The translations under genes were made by a program, and so were the position numbers. Under the pieces are notes generated by a model. The model worked only from the letters and a program-made list of their open reading frames with translations. It was not told the origin of the DNA and did no database searches. Shown here piece by piece: positions 47,310 through 58,754 of a stretch of DNA of 64,000 nt. The DNA is from Lumbricus terrestris (taxonomy: Eukaryota > Annelida > Clitellata > Crassiclitellata > Lumbricidae), in assembly GCA_949752735.1 (NCBI GenBank), contig OX457037.1, forward strand, positions 39,646,296-39,710,295. Reading direction: 5' to 3'. The stretch's first letter is position 1, and each line of letters begins with the position of its first letter.

Positions 47310-49295
47310 TTGTTTTGGTTTTGTGCGGACGCAATCTGCTGAGCAGCTGAGCCGAGAGCCCGCGACATTCAAGCTTTGACCAGAAATTTTTTCTGACGAT
47401 CGTTTTTTTATTCTTTCGCTCAAATTTCCTAAATATGTACCTATTTCACTATCCATTTCGCAATTGACATAAGCTTATGGTTTTGAATGCATGCATATTA
47501 TGCCCGAATGTTAAACATGCGATCCGGCTGAGAACCGGCCACGGTATGCCACGAAAATCAATGCCGGGCCGCAGACCCAGACGGCGGACAGACCCGGTTC
47601 ACTGTCTGCTCTGAGTATATTGTAGCGTAGTCCGCTTCTGTGATGCTTGTCAACTTGTCAAGTTAATGCCTTACTTACTTTCCTAGGTTATATTAAACTG
47701 CGCTAACATACGATCCCATCTTGAAGGACTGAGGGGCAGGATGCAGAAAGCGGCAGAACAGAATAGAGTGGAGAAGGCTGCAGGGTCATGACGGTCGCTA
47801 TAGGCCTATATGGAGTTCCCCGAACTGATAGCACAGTCAAGGTGACAAAGGTGAACATACGACTTTCCCATAAAACTTAATAGGTTTAGGCCTACATCAA
47901 ATAATCGTATAGGGCCTCCTAGCCAATAATACAATTTTTTATTATGATGCAGGACGAATTTTTCATTAGAACCGCAATCCAAAGAAAAGTAACATGACAC
48001 ATTAGAACACGACACGACGACAAACTTCGATAGAATTCAGTGCAATTCGGCGCAGTGCATTGTGATGCAATTTGAACTGCGGTTTAAAAAAACCCTACTC
48101 GGCACAATACGATACGACTTTCCCATTATTAAAACTTGAATACGATAGGGAGACGGTACGGACAACACAATGCAACGAGAAGTCAACCCGGTGCAACGCA
48201 CTGCATCGCCGGGTGCTACATAATTAGACGACGCATGCAAACCTGAAAAGAAACGATAAAGCTAGACTGTATTTTGTTTCGTCTTAATTGTGCCAGTTGA
48301 ACGGAGCAACTTTGCACGAACTCACATGCCATCAGAGTATAATACTATTATTGAATAGACTAAGCTGCAGTGACTATAGGCTATACGCCGGGTGTCTAGT
48401 CCTAATAGTCTACCAAATGCTATAGGCCTACTACTGCACTAAGTGATCACAATTAACCTTTTACTGCGCTCAGTCGGGTCTGAAATCGAATAAGAATAGA
48501 ACGCGGCAGTGGGCCCAATTAGCCGACGCTTCCACACTGGGTTCACCGATAGCTAAGAAAGTTGAGTTTGATTAGCCTGCGCGGCTGCGCCATCTGTATG
48601 TGCTTGCAGTGGATTGTGATATTGCACCTGCATGAGGGTCACACCTAAAAAGCAATTCCTTATGCTTTACGGTATTGTATTGTACCGCAGGAGACTGCAA
48701 CAACAGGCTTCTCAATGCTTTCAGAGAATGACGAAGAACAATAATCATCACAGGGTTTCTTCTAAAGGATTTTTTAGTACTGCATAACCTTTCTCTCCCT
48801 TCTATCCTCCATTCCCTATCCGATGACAATGAACATTTTAAACCATTTTTAACTGCAGCCCGAAAAATGCTTTTACAGCTGCGCAAAATAATTCATTTAG
48901 AATTGCCCTTTCTGTGTAGAACTGCGCACTCGAAAAAGCTCTGAGTCATTATAGGTTGCAGGGCTGTCAAGTTACTTACCGGTGACCGGTCAAATTACCA
49001 GATCATATTTTGTAGCCAATATGAAAAAGTGACAGGAGCAGAAAGTTATAAGTGATCTGTGTGTCTATGGTGGGGTTTACGAAGTAAATAGATCAAATAA
49101 ATTAGTTTTGTTATTGCATGGAAAACTGACGATCTTTATTTTGAGGTCGTTCGAACTTTAGTGTCTAATATTCATATCAGAGGCGCAAATCATTTACATA
49201 TTTAGATTGCTATGCGCTTAGAACAAGTCAAGTCAAGTCAAGTTTATTGATCCCAACATAAACTTAAAACGTAGGCTACAAGAAATTATGATCAC
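47310..49295. other. Intergenic DNA, no gene seen
   Basis: Several TAGGCCTA octamers, and a fragment related to the 54031 element at 48830-48944. No conserved coding frame on either strand. Confidence 0.5.
48830..48944. repeat. Fragment of CAGGGCTTTTT-type MITE
   Basis: TTTTTAACTGCAGCCCG, TTTTACAGCTGCGCAAAA, TAGAACTGCGCACTCG and an end AAAAAGCTCTG correspond to the interior and right terminus of the elements at 50150-50439 and 54031-54224. The left terminus was not found. Confidence 0.6.
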
Positions 49296-49419
49296 CATAG
49301 GCGGAGACCTGCGCCGAGAATTGGGGGGGACGGAAAGACGCGAGATTTTCGGAAAAATTTCTGACGACCGGCGAAATCCCGGGGAAAAATTTATTTTCGC
49401 CGCCCCAAAAAGTTGATGA

Positions 49420-49454
<35 letters not shown>

Positions 49455-49682
49455 TCATCCGGCCAAAATTTCGACCAAATCTCCGAAAAAAAATCTATTT
49501 TCGCCGCCAAAAAAGTTGATGACTTTTATTTTTTTATTTTTTAGTCATCCGGACAAATTTTCGCCGCCAAAAAAGTCTTGACGCTCAAACATTGGGGGGG
49601 GGGACAAATGCATGGGCCGTCCCCCCCCAACACTTTTATTGGGGGGACCGTCCCCCCTGTCCCCCCTAGGTCTCCGCCCATG
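49296..49682. mobile_element. hAT-type MITE, 387 bp, 8-bp TSD
   Basis: CATAGGCGGAGACCTGCGCC at left, CCTAGGTCTCCGCCCATG at right, ATGATCAC on both sides (49288-49295, 49683-49690). G-runs lie next to both ends. Two shared hairpins: GATGACC-T30-AAGTCATCCGG (49415-49462) and GATGAC...TTAGTCATCCGG (49518-49552). Confidence 0.95.
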
Positions 49683-49829
49683 ATGATCACACAGTGAATA
49701 AAATAACATACATGGCTTACACAGTGGTGCAGTGAGAAAAATTGCTAGGAAATGTTAATTAAATGTTAATTAAAGGCCATTTGATTAGTCAATAGAGCAT
49801 GAATTTACTCACTCGCTAACTGTTAGGCA

Positions 49830-50489
49830 CAGTGTCTAATCTAGTCCCCCCGCTTTGGCGGGGTAAGGAATCAGATTTCTGGGGCGTGTGGGAGGCAAAA
49901 CAGCCATTTGGACGGGGCCCGCTTAGGCGGACGGACAGCGGCGACAACCTTTGCCCGAAAAATTTGTCGCCCACTTTTTCTGATTTTTTAGTCTTTACCT
50001 TAAGAATCATAATAAAATTCATGAAACATACAAATCCCGATAGTAACTTCTGACCTTTTTACACTGTTCATGTGACTAAATAGACCTATAGGCTATAGAT
50101 GTAAATAGCCTACTCTGCCAGTTTTCTGGGGAGAAAAGTCATTCCTAGGCAGGGCTTTTTAACAGGAATTTTTAACTGCACAACCAGGAATTTTAATCTC
50201 GTCTGTCTTTGGTGGAGGAAATTTCGCCGATAAAATCTGATGACCTTTTTTGGACACGCACCAGAAATTTGTCATTTTGTCGTATTTTTCACTGCACAAC
50301 TCCTTCTTTCCATTTCGCTCTTCCATGGTAAATCGGCTGCGGATAACTTCTTCTAATGATTTTTACTGCACAAGATTGCTTTTACAGCTGCACAAATCCG
50401 TTTACAACTGCACGTTTTGTGTACACGTTAAAAACCTTGTTCCTAGGTTGGAACTCTTCCCCTCCGGGAGATGCCTAGCTTAAACACTG
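49830..50489. mobile_element. CAGTGTNTAA-type element hosting a nested MITE
   Basis: Left CAGTGTCTAATCTAGTCCCC, right ATGCCTAGCTTAAACACTG, matching the termini at 41122 and 46333. No target-site duplication visible. Interrupted by 50150-50439. Confidence 0.7.
50150..50439. mobile_element. hAT-type MITE, 290 bp, 8-bp TSD (nested)
   Basis: CAGGGCTTTTTAACAGGAAT at left, CACGTTAAAAACCTTG at right, TTCCTAGG on both sides (50142-50149, 50440-50447). Interior has repeated ACTGCACA motifs as in 54031-54224, and one GATGACC half of the shared hairpin. Confidence 0.92.
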
Positions 50490-52062
50490 TGTGAGACATT
50501 AAGAGAAATTCTCAGTGGAAGATAGGTTGAACTCCCGGGAGTTGTGGAAAATTCGACATAGGTAGGCCCTATGTATCTTCTTCAGCACCGTATGTAAAAG
50601 TTGTAGGTCTAGATAAACGTTAAAATCAGTAGTTTTCAAATAATTTGACAATTTTGTTCTGAGATCCTTCTCTTATTTTTAACCATTATAATTTAAAAAT
50701 GATGAAAAATGTTCTTATCGCATGCGTATACGGACCCCTAAAGTGTGGGTGCCCTGTTCGGTCGAACATGTTGAACATGCCTTAAGTCCGGCCCTGATTG
50801 CCCACTTAAATGGCTCCATGACAGCACTGCTTGTGGATAGACACCGATATATTTCAGTAGCAGAATTTCCGAAATTGATACACGTAATTTATGTAGCGCA
50901 GAGATATCGAATGATACAGAAGGCCTTCACCCCCCCCCCCCAACCCAACCCAACCCAACCCCCCCCCCCCCCCCCCCCATTCGAACTGGATCAGCATTTC
51001 AGGCACGCGCGTGTAACTAATTCCGTCTGCGTCAGTGTGTTGGCTGGCATGCCAACATTTCCAAGTCGCTGGTTGCATGCATTTCTCAATGACTGCCGCC
51101 CGACACGGTGTCTAATATATGAAGCACCACGAACGATTTATCATATTCAGCTCCTGGGCGTCGCGATGATAGCAACGCGAGACTTGTATTGGTAATGACA
51201 GATTTACGACTTGTACCTTACTAAAGCAGCAAATACGGCACGCTCTCCGTAATTCGGTCGATGAATAGGGATGTCGTTCGTACGCTACTTCTTCTAATTT
51301 CAGCAAGATTTCACCTTCTTCGCTGTTCTCTGTCTCTGTCTTTGTTTGTGTGTCTCCCTCCATCTCTCTGTGTGTGTTTGCTTGTCTCTCTATCCGAGTG
51401 TCCGTGTGTGCGTGTTCTATACTGTATAAAGGGGTCAGTAAGTGGGAAACACGTGTGTAGGCTACAATTGTGAGAAAGAGAGAGACAGACAAACAGACAG
51501 ACAGAGAAACGGAGAGGAAGACCAAGATTTCAGCAAGATTTCGCTCTGGGAACAGAAAGCACTACGTTGACCCGCTTCAAATTCCTGGATAAGTGACAGG
51601 CAGACAGACAGACATACCTGCATACACACACAGACATACTCCGGAGCTCACGTAGACGAACTCTGAGGGAATATTATTATGGACAGAGGTGTCGACAGAC
51701 TAGAAGAGTGCATGGCGGATCCGACGAGGTTCGGGGGGTGGAGGGGGGGTGGTGGGTAGCAGCAGCATTCCCCTAATCTATGCGACTGAGTAAATAGCGA
51801 TTGTCTATTCGGTTATCTGATATTCGATGAACTCGGTTCGATTACCTTTTGCCACAAATCTTCCGCATTGGCTTCTGCGGTTGCCGACGCAAACGTCGTT
51901 CCGCTATTGAATGACTAATTAAATGGAGAACAATAACAAGCTGCGGCTATCGTCTATTCATCGTTCTATTATAATACAGACAATAAGTATTGCTCCCTCT
52001 AGAGTTCTTTCCCTTCTTCCACTCTTCAGACTCTTGTCATTCTTCGCCGATTTTTTCAATTT
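50490..52062. other. Intergenic, low-complexity patches, no gene seen
   Basis: C-rich run with CCCAA repeats at 50929-50979, TCTG/TCTC-rich DNA at 51315-51400, GACA/GAGA runs at 51474-51520 and 51598-51615, and a G-run at 51730-51750. No conserved coding. Confidence 0.5.
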
Positions 52063-53062
52063 AATCGTCTATTCATCTTCTATTCAACGTCTATTCATCT
52101 TCTATTCATCGTGTGTTCATCATCCATTCATCGTCTATTCATCGTCTATTCATCGTCTATTTGTCGTCTATTCATCGTCTATTCATCGTCTATTCAACGT
52201 CTATTCAACGTATATTCATCGTCTATTCATCGTCTATTCATCGTCTATTCAACGTCTATTCAACGTATATTCATCGTCTATTCGACGTATATTCATCGTC
52301 TATTCGACGTATATTCATCGTCTATTCATCGTCTATTCATCGTCTATTTGTCGTCTATTCATCGTCTATTCAACGTATATTCATCGTCTATTCAACGTCT
52401 ATTCATCGTCTATTCATCGTCTATTCATCGTCTATTCATCGTCTATTCAACGTCTATTCATCGTCTATTCATCGTCTATTCATAGTCTATTCAACGTCTA
52501 TTCATCGTCTATTCATCGTCTATTCAACGTATATTCATCGTCTATTCAACGTATATTCATCGTCTATTCATCGTCTATTCATCGTCTATTCATCGTCTAT
52601 TTGTCGTCTATTCATCGTCTATTCAACGTATATTCATCGTCTATTCAACGTCTATTCATCGTCTATTCATCGTCTATTCATCGTCTATTCATCGTCTATT
52701 CAACGTCTATTCATCGTCTATTCATCGTCTATTCATCGTCTATTCAACGTCTATTCATCGTCTATTCATCGTCTATTCATAGTCTATTCAACGTCTATTC
52801 AACGTATATTCATCGTCTATTCAACGTCTATTCATCGTCTATTCATCGTCTATTCATCGTCTATTCATCGTCTATTCATCGTCTATTCATCGTCTATTCA
52901 ACGTCTATTCATCGTCTATTCATCGTCTATTCATCGTCTATTCAACGTCTATTCATCGTCTATTCATCGTCTATTCATAGTCTATTCAACGTCTATTCAT
53001 CGTCTATTCATCGTCTATTCAACGTCTATTCAACGTCTATTCAACGTCTATTCATCGTCTTC
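52063..53062. repeat. 11-bp minisatellite, about 90 copies
   Basis: Unit CGTCTATTCAT with CGTCTATTCAA, CGTATATTCAT and TTGTCGTCTAT variants. Variants recur in blocks (for example the TTTGTCG variant at 52160, 52348, 52600), so a higher-order repeat of roughly 200-250 bp is likely. Three units equal 33 nt, so all three + frames stay open and read as repeats like SSIHRLFIVYS; the apparent 430-codon frame is a by-product. Confidence 0.97.
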
Positions 53063-53399
53063 AACCTTTTCGGACCAAACTTTCAACGCCTTCATGAAGT
53101 ATACTGTAATATAATTTTTTTTATACATATGCAATACATTGCGGCACTCTCAGTCATGTGCGCATCCAGACTTAAACTCAAGAGGAGGCAACTCCAAGAG
53201 ACATTCATGATCTAAACGTGAGAGATCATTGCAAAGTCATAAAATCCTGGCCATTGGTCACAGTCTCCTATTGCCGCCATGTAGCTACACACATGTTCAC
53301 AGTGCATCTAAGGCTTCTAAGCGCTGCATCACATAGATAGATAGGCATGCTCCACCCAAAGTATAGCAGCGACATGCAGAGACGCCAAGCGAAGAAGAG

Positions 53400-53720
53400 A
53401 GTCGCTGAAGGAGTAGGCTAGGCTGTGATCAATGGTGTCAAATGCGGCAGAGGTGTCAAGGAGACATAGACAGGAGACTTGTCATGAAGATGTCATGGCT
53501 GACTGCAGAGATCAGCTTATTGTAGAGATAGAGAGGCGAGTAGCATGCAGTTCTGTGGATTGGTGTTTAGTGGAACCCGGTTGGTGGGTGGTGGGGGTTG
53601 AAGAGTGATTGCGTTCGAGGAAAGGACAATTGATGCAGTTAACTTAAATAGAAGGAAAGATTGTAGATATAGGACGGTGGTTATAGATGGGTTTTTCTTG
53701 CCAAGATTTGCCTTCTAGAA
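53400..53720 (-). pseudogene. Decayed LINE reverse-transcriptase fragment
   Basis: On - the remnant LDTSAAFDTIDHSL (about 53458-53415) is the RT motif usually seen as LDLSAAFDTVDH. Further upstream on the same strand NHRPISTI (about 53690) recalls NYRPISLLP. Several frameshifts and stops separate them. Confidence 0.65.
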
Positions 53721-54030
53721 GATGCAATAGGCGAGAGAAGTGCTTAAAGATTACGCGGAAGTTCCAGTGGAGAGATTGGTGAATTTGGTGATTACAGGAA
53801 CGAGGATACTATAGACAGGTGTGGTGGGATAGGATCTCATGTTCGCATTGCTTGTTGGTGGGAGAGTTTAGGAGGAGTGACACTTTTGTTTCAGTGGCAC
53901 TGTGGCAGGCGAGAGAATTGGAGGAGATGACTGAGGATTAGGATTTGGGAGAGGTAGGCCTATAGGAGGACTAGGATTTGGGATAAGTATAGAAAGACTA
54001 TGATTTGGGAGAGGCATAGGAGGACTAGGA
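53721..54030. other. Flank of decayed LINE, no further motif
   Basis: GGATTTGGGA and GGACTAGGA repeats appear near 53935-54030; no coding seen. Confidence 0.4.
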
Positions 54031-54224
54031 CAGGGCTTTTTTAACGTGCAGTTGTACACAAAATGTGCAGTTCTAAATGGATATGTGCAGTTGTAAAAGC
54101 ACGTCCATGCAGTTGAAACTAGTAAAAAAAGGTCAATGTCCTCCAATTGGAAGTAATATGCCATGGATGATGGGAAGGAAAGAAGGAGTTGTGCAGTTCT
54201 AAAATTCTTTTAAAAACAGCCCTG
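54031..54224. mobile_element. hAT-type MITE, 194 bp, 8-bp TSD
   Basis: CAGGGCTTTTTTAACGTGCA at left, TTTTAAAAACAGCCCTG at right, GACTAGGA on both sides (54023-54030, 54225-54232). GTGCAGTT is repeated four times inside. Same family as 50150-50439. Confidence 0.95.
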
Positions 54225-55248
54225 GACTAGGATTTGGAAAGGAGAGTGATTCAGGGCTGGAGGATGGAAGGTTAGGAGATAAAAATTATTGAAACGTGAA
54301 GCTTCATAGACGGTATCAGCGATAAAGAGGGAAGGAACTGGGACTGGGCATTGGGGATGCAGCTTTGAGATGGAGATGAGAATTAACAGCTTTACGTCTG
54401 TAAGTGTCTTGGATTGACATCTCTGTGTCATAAGCCTCTTGGATTAACCGTTAGTAGTTTAATAACTGCTAATATTATGCAGAACTATGCAGAGCTGCTG
54501 ATAATATTATGCAGAACGTGTAGGTGCAACCACTCTTGTATAAGTCGGTTCTTCGTGTACCAGCCTGCTGAACTGTTATACATTTAACAACAAAAGAATA
54601 ACTTGTAGGTTTATTAGCGCAACACAAAACAACCATAATTTAAATCAGTTGAGGCGCTGCACTGAAGCGGACGTTTCCGAGTTACGAGCTGCACTTGTTT
54701 TTCGTGCTTGGCGACGATTGAAGTCAGTCAGCGCTTTGCACCGAAATGAAACGGTCCGCCTCCTCAGCCAAAGATCGACGGGTTCATCTGCACCAAAACT
54801 GGGCCACATCTATATATATGCAATTATGCATATATACATAGACATCTCTTATCTATTTATATGCCTACCTATGATGCCCGTTTATATCCATAAATCGTCG
54901 CTTGTACATCAGTCCGGTATGTTTGTTTTTGAAGGCGGAAGATAGATGAGCTTTTGAAGAGAGCGGTGGTGGCGGCGGTGAACTTGGAGCTATACGGTAA
55001 CGGTAACGACAGCGGCGATAACAACCGCGATGGGGGGAGGGGTGTGTGGGTGGGGGCATATGAGGTGTGTACATGTACGCGATGACGGTTTGTCGTGATG
55101 GGGTGCATGCGTGCGCACGAGTCTTCGCCGGGTTTTTCTGGTCCCCGACCGATGAACCGTTCAAGGACTGAAATAGCGAAGGTGTGAGTCGATGCCGACC
55201 TCCCCCCCACTCTACACGTAGTATAGTTCATAACTGACAACGCAATCA

Positions 55249-55250
<2 letters not shown>
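54225..55250. other. Intergenic, GC-richer part at 54650-55150, no gene seen
   Basis: CpG-rich stretch (GGTGGCGGCGGTGAAC, GACAGCGGCGATAAC) resembling the patch at 42.1-42.5 kb. No supported exon. Confidence 0.4.
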
Positions 55251-55254
<4 letters not shown>

Positions 55255-55291
<37 letters not shown>

Positions 55292-55626
55292 GCCTGTCTG
55301 TCTGTCTGTCTGTCTCTCTCTCTGTCTCTGACTCGGTCTGTCTGTGCCTGTCTCTGTCTGTCTGTCTGTCTGTCTGTATGCATGTATGCATGTATGCATG
55401 TATGCATGCATGCATGTATGTATGTATGTATGTATGTATGTATGTATGTATGTATGTATGTATGTATGTATGTATGTATGTATGTATGTCTGTCTGTCTG
55501 TCTGTCTATCTCTGTCTCTGTCTCCCTGTCTCCCTGTCTCTGTCTCTCTCTCTGTCTCTCTGAGTCTCTGTCTATCTTTCTCTCTGTCTGTCTCTCTCTC
55601 TCTGTATCTGTCTGTCTCACCGTCAA

Positions 55627-55667
<41 letters not shown>

Positions 55668-55685
55668 GTATATATATGTAATATT
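55255..55685. repeat. Compound microsatellite (TC)n/(TCTG)n/(TATG)n/(TA)n
   Basis: Starts with TC repeats, passes through TGTC, CATGTATG and long (TATG)n at 55410-55488, back to TCTG/TCTC mixtures and ends in TATATATG. Open frames in this block on both strands are artefacts. Confidence 0.97.
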
Positions 55686-55844
55686 ATATATATTGAGCTG
55701 TGATTATATGCTCACTATTTAGACCTAGGCTATACACGTTGGCTTTTTATTAATTTTATGCCGCCTATCAGTCTGACTATAGACCTAGCTATCGTTGTGC
55801 GATCCAAAATCACGAGTAAACAAGTGGCCAAGTAACTAAGCCCG

Positions 55845-55932
55845 TGAATAAATGAATGAATGAACGAATGAATGAATGAACGAATAAATGAATGAATGAA
55901 TGAACGAATAAATGAATGAATGAATGAATGGG
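55845..55932. repeat. (GAAT)n microsatellite
   Basis: GAATGAATGAACGAATAAAT-type repeats ending exactly where the large palindrome starts. Confidence 0.9.
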
Positions 55933-56748
55933 CATATATAGGCTAGGCTATAGATTCTACAGTAGAAGACAGGTCACTACACATTTGATCCTTGCATCAT
56001 CTGATAATCAATCATCGTATCTGGAAGTACCATACTGTTTCTGTGTGCTTCCTTAAAGCTTTTCTTCTTCAGAGGATCTTCGCACTGCATGTGAGCACCT
56101 ATGCTATGCTCTACAATACTATACTATGCTATTTTAGGATTTATGAAGCGCCTCTCACAGTACAACCTAATCAGAGGTCCTCTGATTAGGTTGTACTGTG
56201 AGAGAGCATAGCATAGTATAATATAGTAAGGTATAGCATGGTATACTTACTTACTTAGTACTTAGTCCCTCCCGTGCAGAACTGCACATCGGGCAACGCA
56301 GCCTTAGCATGGTATGGCATATAGTATATAATGGCATAGTATACATGTAGCATAGCATATATAGTATAGTACAGTACAGTATAGCATAGCGTAGTATAGT
56401 ATAAAGTTCCACGAAAGGGCCGTTTGGAGGCACCGTACAACGCACTAAATGAGCTCATAATATATATATATATATAAAATATATATAATTTTTATATATA
56501 TATAGTTGAGCGAAGTTTTCCTGTTCGTCGTCACCGAACGAAACCCGGAATTAACGACAAGAAGAGATTGGCGATCGGAAGTACGCAAGAATTTGGCGAC
56601 AAACGACCATTCAATGATTGACAGATTATTTATTTAGCTTTTGCAGTTCACGCAGAGCCACTCAACAGCAGCCTCACCGGCCTCGTGTAGGACGGGCATT
56701 CCGCCCGGAAAGCGAGATGTTATTGACAGATGACACTCGTGCAATATG
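55925..56748. repeat. Left arm of 1.9-kb inverted duplication
   Basis: 824 bp that recur as reverse complement at 56992-57848. Landmarks from outside in: GGGCATATATAGGCTAGGC, CTGGAAGTACCATACTG, a 19-bp perfect palindrome AATCAGAGGTCCTCTGATT, GTCCCTCCCGTGCAGAACTG, (TA)n, GTTCGTCGTCACCGAACG, then the tail of a LINE ORF on -. Compared with the right arm it lacks about 40 bp beside the small palindrome and has single-base changes. Confidence 0.97.
56634..56735 (-). pseudogene. LINE ORF2 C-terminus, left palindrome arm
   Basis: On -: SITSRFPGGMPVLHEAGEAA, VEWLCVNCKS, stop at 56636-56634. Related to the KIF11-intron fragment at 1012-1311 (HFPGGLTALHVADEAAVLWL). Confidence 0.75.
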
Positions 56749-56991
56749 TATACGGTCAAAACAGAACGGGTACAGATCAAGGAAAAGAATGCCATTATTG
56801 CATGCATGGGCATTTGAGTGGCGCCCGTTTAACTTATCTGCTTAATCACTCACTCTCTCACTTGCTCACTCACTCACACTCACTCACTCACTCACTCGCT
56901 CGCTCACTCGCTCGCTCGCTCACTCACTCATCCACTCACTCATCCACTCACTCATCCACTCGTTCATTTACTTATTAATTAATTCATATTG
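56749..56991. repeat. Palindrome spacer with (CACT)n
   Basis: 243 bp between the arms; 56845-56965 is CTCACTCACT/CGCT/CATC repeats. Confidence 0.9.
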
Positions 56992-57848
56992 CATATTGCA
57001 CGAGTGTCATCTGTCAATAACATCTCGCTTTCCGGGCGGAATGCCCGTCCTACACGAGGCCGGTGAGGCTGCTGTTGAGTGGCTCTGCGTGAACTGCAAA
57101 AGCTAAATAAATAATCTGTCAATCATTGAATGGTCGTTTGTCGCCAAATTCTTGCGTACTTCCGATCGCCAATCTCTTCTTGTCGTTAATTCCGGGTTTC
57201 GTTCGGTGACGACGAACAGGAAAACTTTGCTCAACTATATATATAAAAATTATATATATTTTATATATATATATATTATGAGCTCATTTAGTGCGTTGTA
57301 CGGTGCCTCCAAACGGCCCTTTCGTGGAACTTTATACTATACTACGCTATGCTATACTGTACTGTACTATACTATGCTATGCTACATGTATACTATGCCA
57401 TTATATACTATATGCCATACCATGCTAAGGCTGCGTTGCCCGATGTGCAGTTCTGCACGGGAGGGACTAAGTACTAAGTAAGTAAGTATACCATGCTATA
57501 CCTTACTATATTATACTATGCTATGCTCTACAATACTATACTATGCTATTTTAGGATTTTTGAAGCGCCTCTCACAGTACAACCTAATCAGAGGTCCTCT
57601 GATTAGGTTGTACTGTGAGAGGTGCTTCATAAATCCTAAAATAGCATAGTATAGTATTGTAGAGCATAGCATAGGTGCTCACATGCAGTGCGAAGATCCT
57701 CTGAAGAAGAAAAGCTTTAAGGAAGCACACAGAAACAGTATGGTACTTCCAGATACGATGATTGATTATCAGATGATGCAAGGATCAAATGTGTAGTGAC
57801 CTGTCTTCTACTGTAGAATCTATAGCCTAGCCTATATATGCCCATTCA
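56992..57848. repeat. Right arm of 1.9-kb inverted duplication
   Basis: 857 bp, reverse complement of 55925-56748. Its small internal palindrome is longer (about 79-bp arms around 57584, reading outwards TCAGAGG/CCTCTGA to CTATGCTATGCTC), so each big arm contains a nested palindrome, full-size here and half-deleted in the left arm. Confidence 0.97.
57011..57106 (+). pseudogene. LINE ORF2 C-terminus, right palindrome arm
   Basis: Mirror copy of 56735-56634: FPGGMPVLHEAGEAAVEWL and CVNCKS, stop TAA at 57104-57106. The two LINE tails point away from the centre. Confidence 0.75.
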
Positions 57849-58241
57849 CATGGGCAGGGCCTGTTGTCTGATCTGTACGGGTTACACTCTTATAAGCCAT
57901 AGAAATTGTTCACCTATTTATGAGCTTATAAAGGAACGCCTCTAAGTCTATCAGTATTATATATATATATATATAATTATATATATATATGTATATATAT
58001 ATATAGATGCCGATCGTAAATCATATTAATAATAATCGCACCTGCAATTCTACATAGTAAAATGCTTGCCGGTCATGAAGATCACCATATAATTATATAT
58101 ACTTGATAGAGCTCTACATAATTTAATTGTGCCCTCTGATTGCAGTGACGCAGTCGAATGGTATACGTCTACGTCGGAAAGACGGAAGACATACCTTAGG
58201 GCTCAGACATAGGCTAGACCGGAGGAGACATGGCTTGCTGC
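57849..58241. other. Spacer with (TA)n at about 57958-58005
   Basis: AT dinucleotide runs with the hairpin-prone TATATATATATAATTATATA; no gene seen. Confidence 0.5.
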
Positions 58242-58504
58242 CAAGGCCGTAGCTGGGGGGGTGTTTTGGGTGTTTGAACGCCCCCGAAATGGAAAATGAT
58301 AAAATAATAGAATGCATCTACTATAGCACATGATGTAAAAACCATGAAATAAAACCATGAAAACACCCCCCGAAATTAAAAATGTAAAAAATTTAATGGT
58401 GACACTTTCCGAAGATTTCGGCCGGTTGACTAAAAAAGTCATCAGTTTTTTCGAATGGGAAATTAAAAAACACCTCCCGAAATAAATTCCTGGCTACGGC
58501 CTTG
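58242..58504. mobile_element. hAT-type MITE, 263 bp, 8-bp TSD
   Basis: CAAGGCCGTAGCTGGGGGGG at left, TTCCTGGCTACGGCCTTG at right, CTTGCTGC on both sides (58234-58241, 58505-58512). Shared hairpin in reverse orientation: GTTGACTAAAAAAGTCATC at 58425-58443, preceded by TTTCGGCCG. Confidence 0.95.
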
Positions 58505-58563
58505 CTTGCTGCTATGGTATATATAGACCGCGTTTATGATGACAGCGATCAAAATAACAATGG

Positions 58564-58660
58564 TCGTAATCGTAATCGTAAACTCCAATTTCTAAAGCGC
58601 TACTCGAAAGCTAAGCGCGGGGCACCAGCTTATTCGCGAGCGCTGCGTTGAGTCGTATGC
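58564..58660 (+). repeat. Dispersed repeat family B, short variant
   Basis: TCGTAATCGTAATCGTAAAC, CTAAAGCGCTACTCGAAAGC, GCGCGGGGCACCAGCTTATT. Resembles the copies at 2358 and 62425 more than those at 38.9/39.7 kb. Confidence 0.7.
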
Positions 58661-58754
58661 ATGATGATGATGATGACTCCGGATTTAGTGCAGTACAGAA
58701 TAGTTGAAGTCCTCGGTTTTCATTCTGAAATGGAGCTCGAGATCTCAATGAGAA

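Noticed and set aside
51923..53215. 430-codon and 333-codon open frames
   Set aside because: Products of the 11-bp minisatellite; no non-repetitive domain.
55246..55703. Frames reading as SVCLSVCL or RQTDRQTD
   Set aside because: Microsatellite translation.
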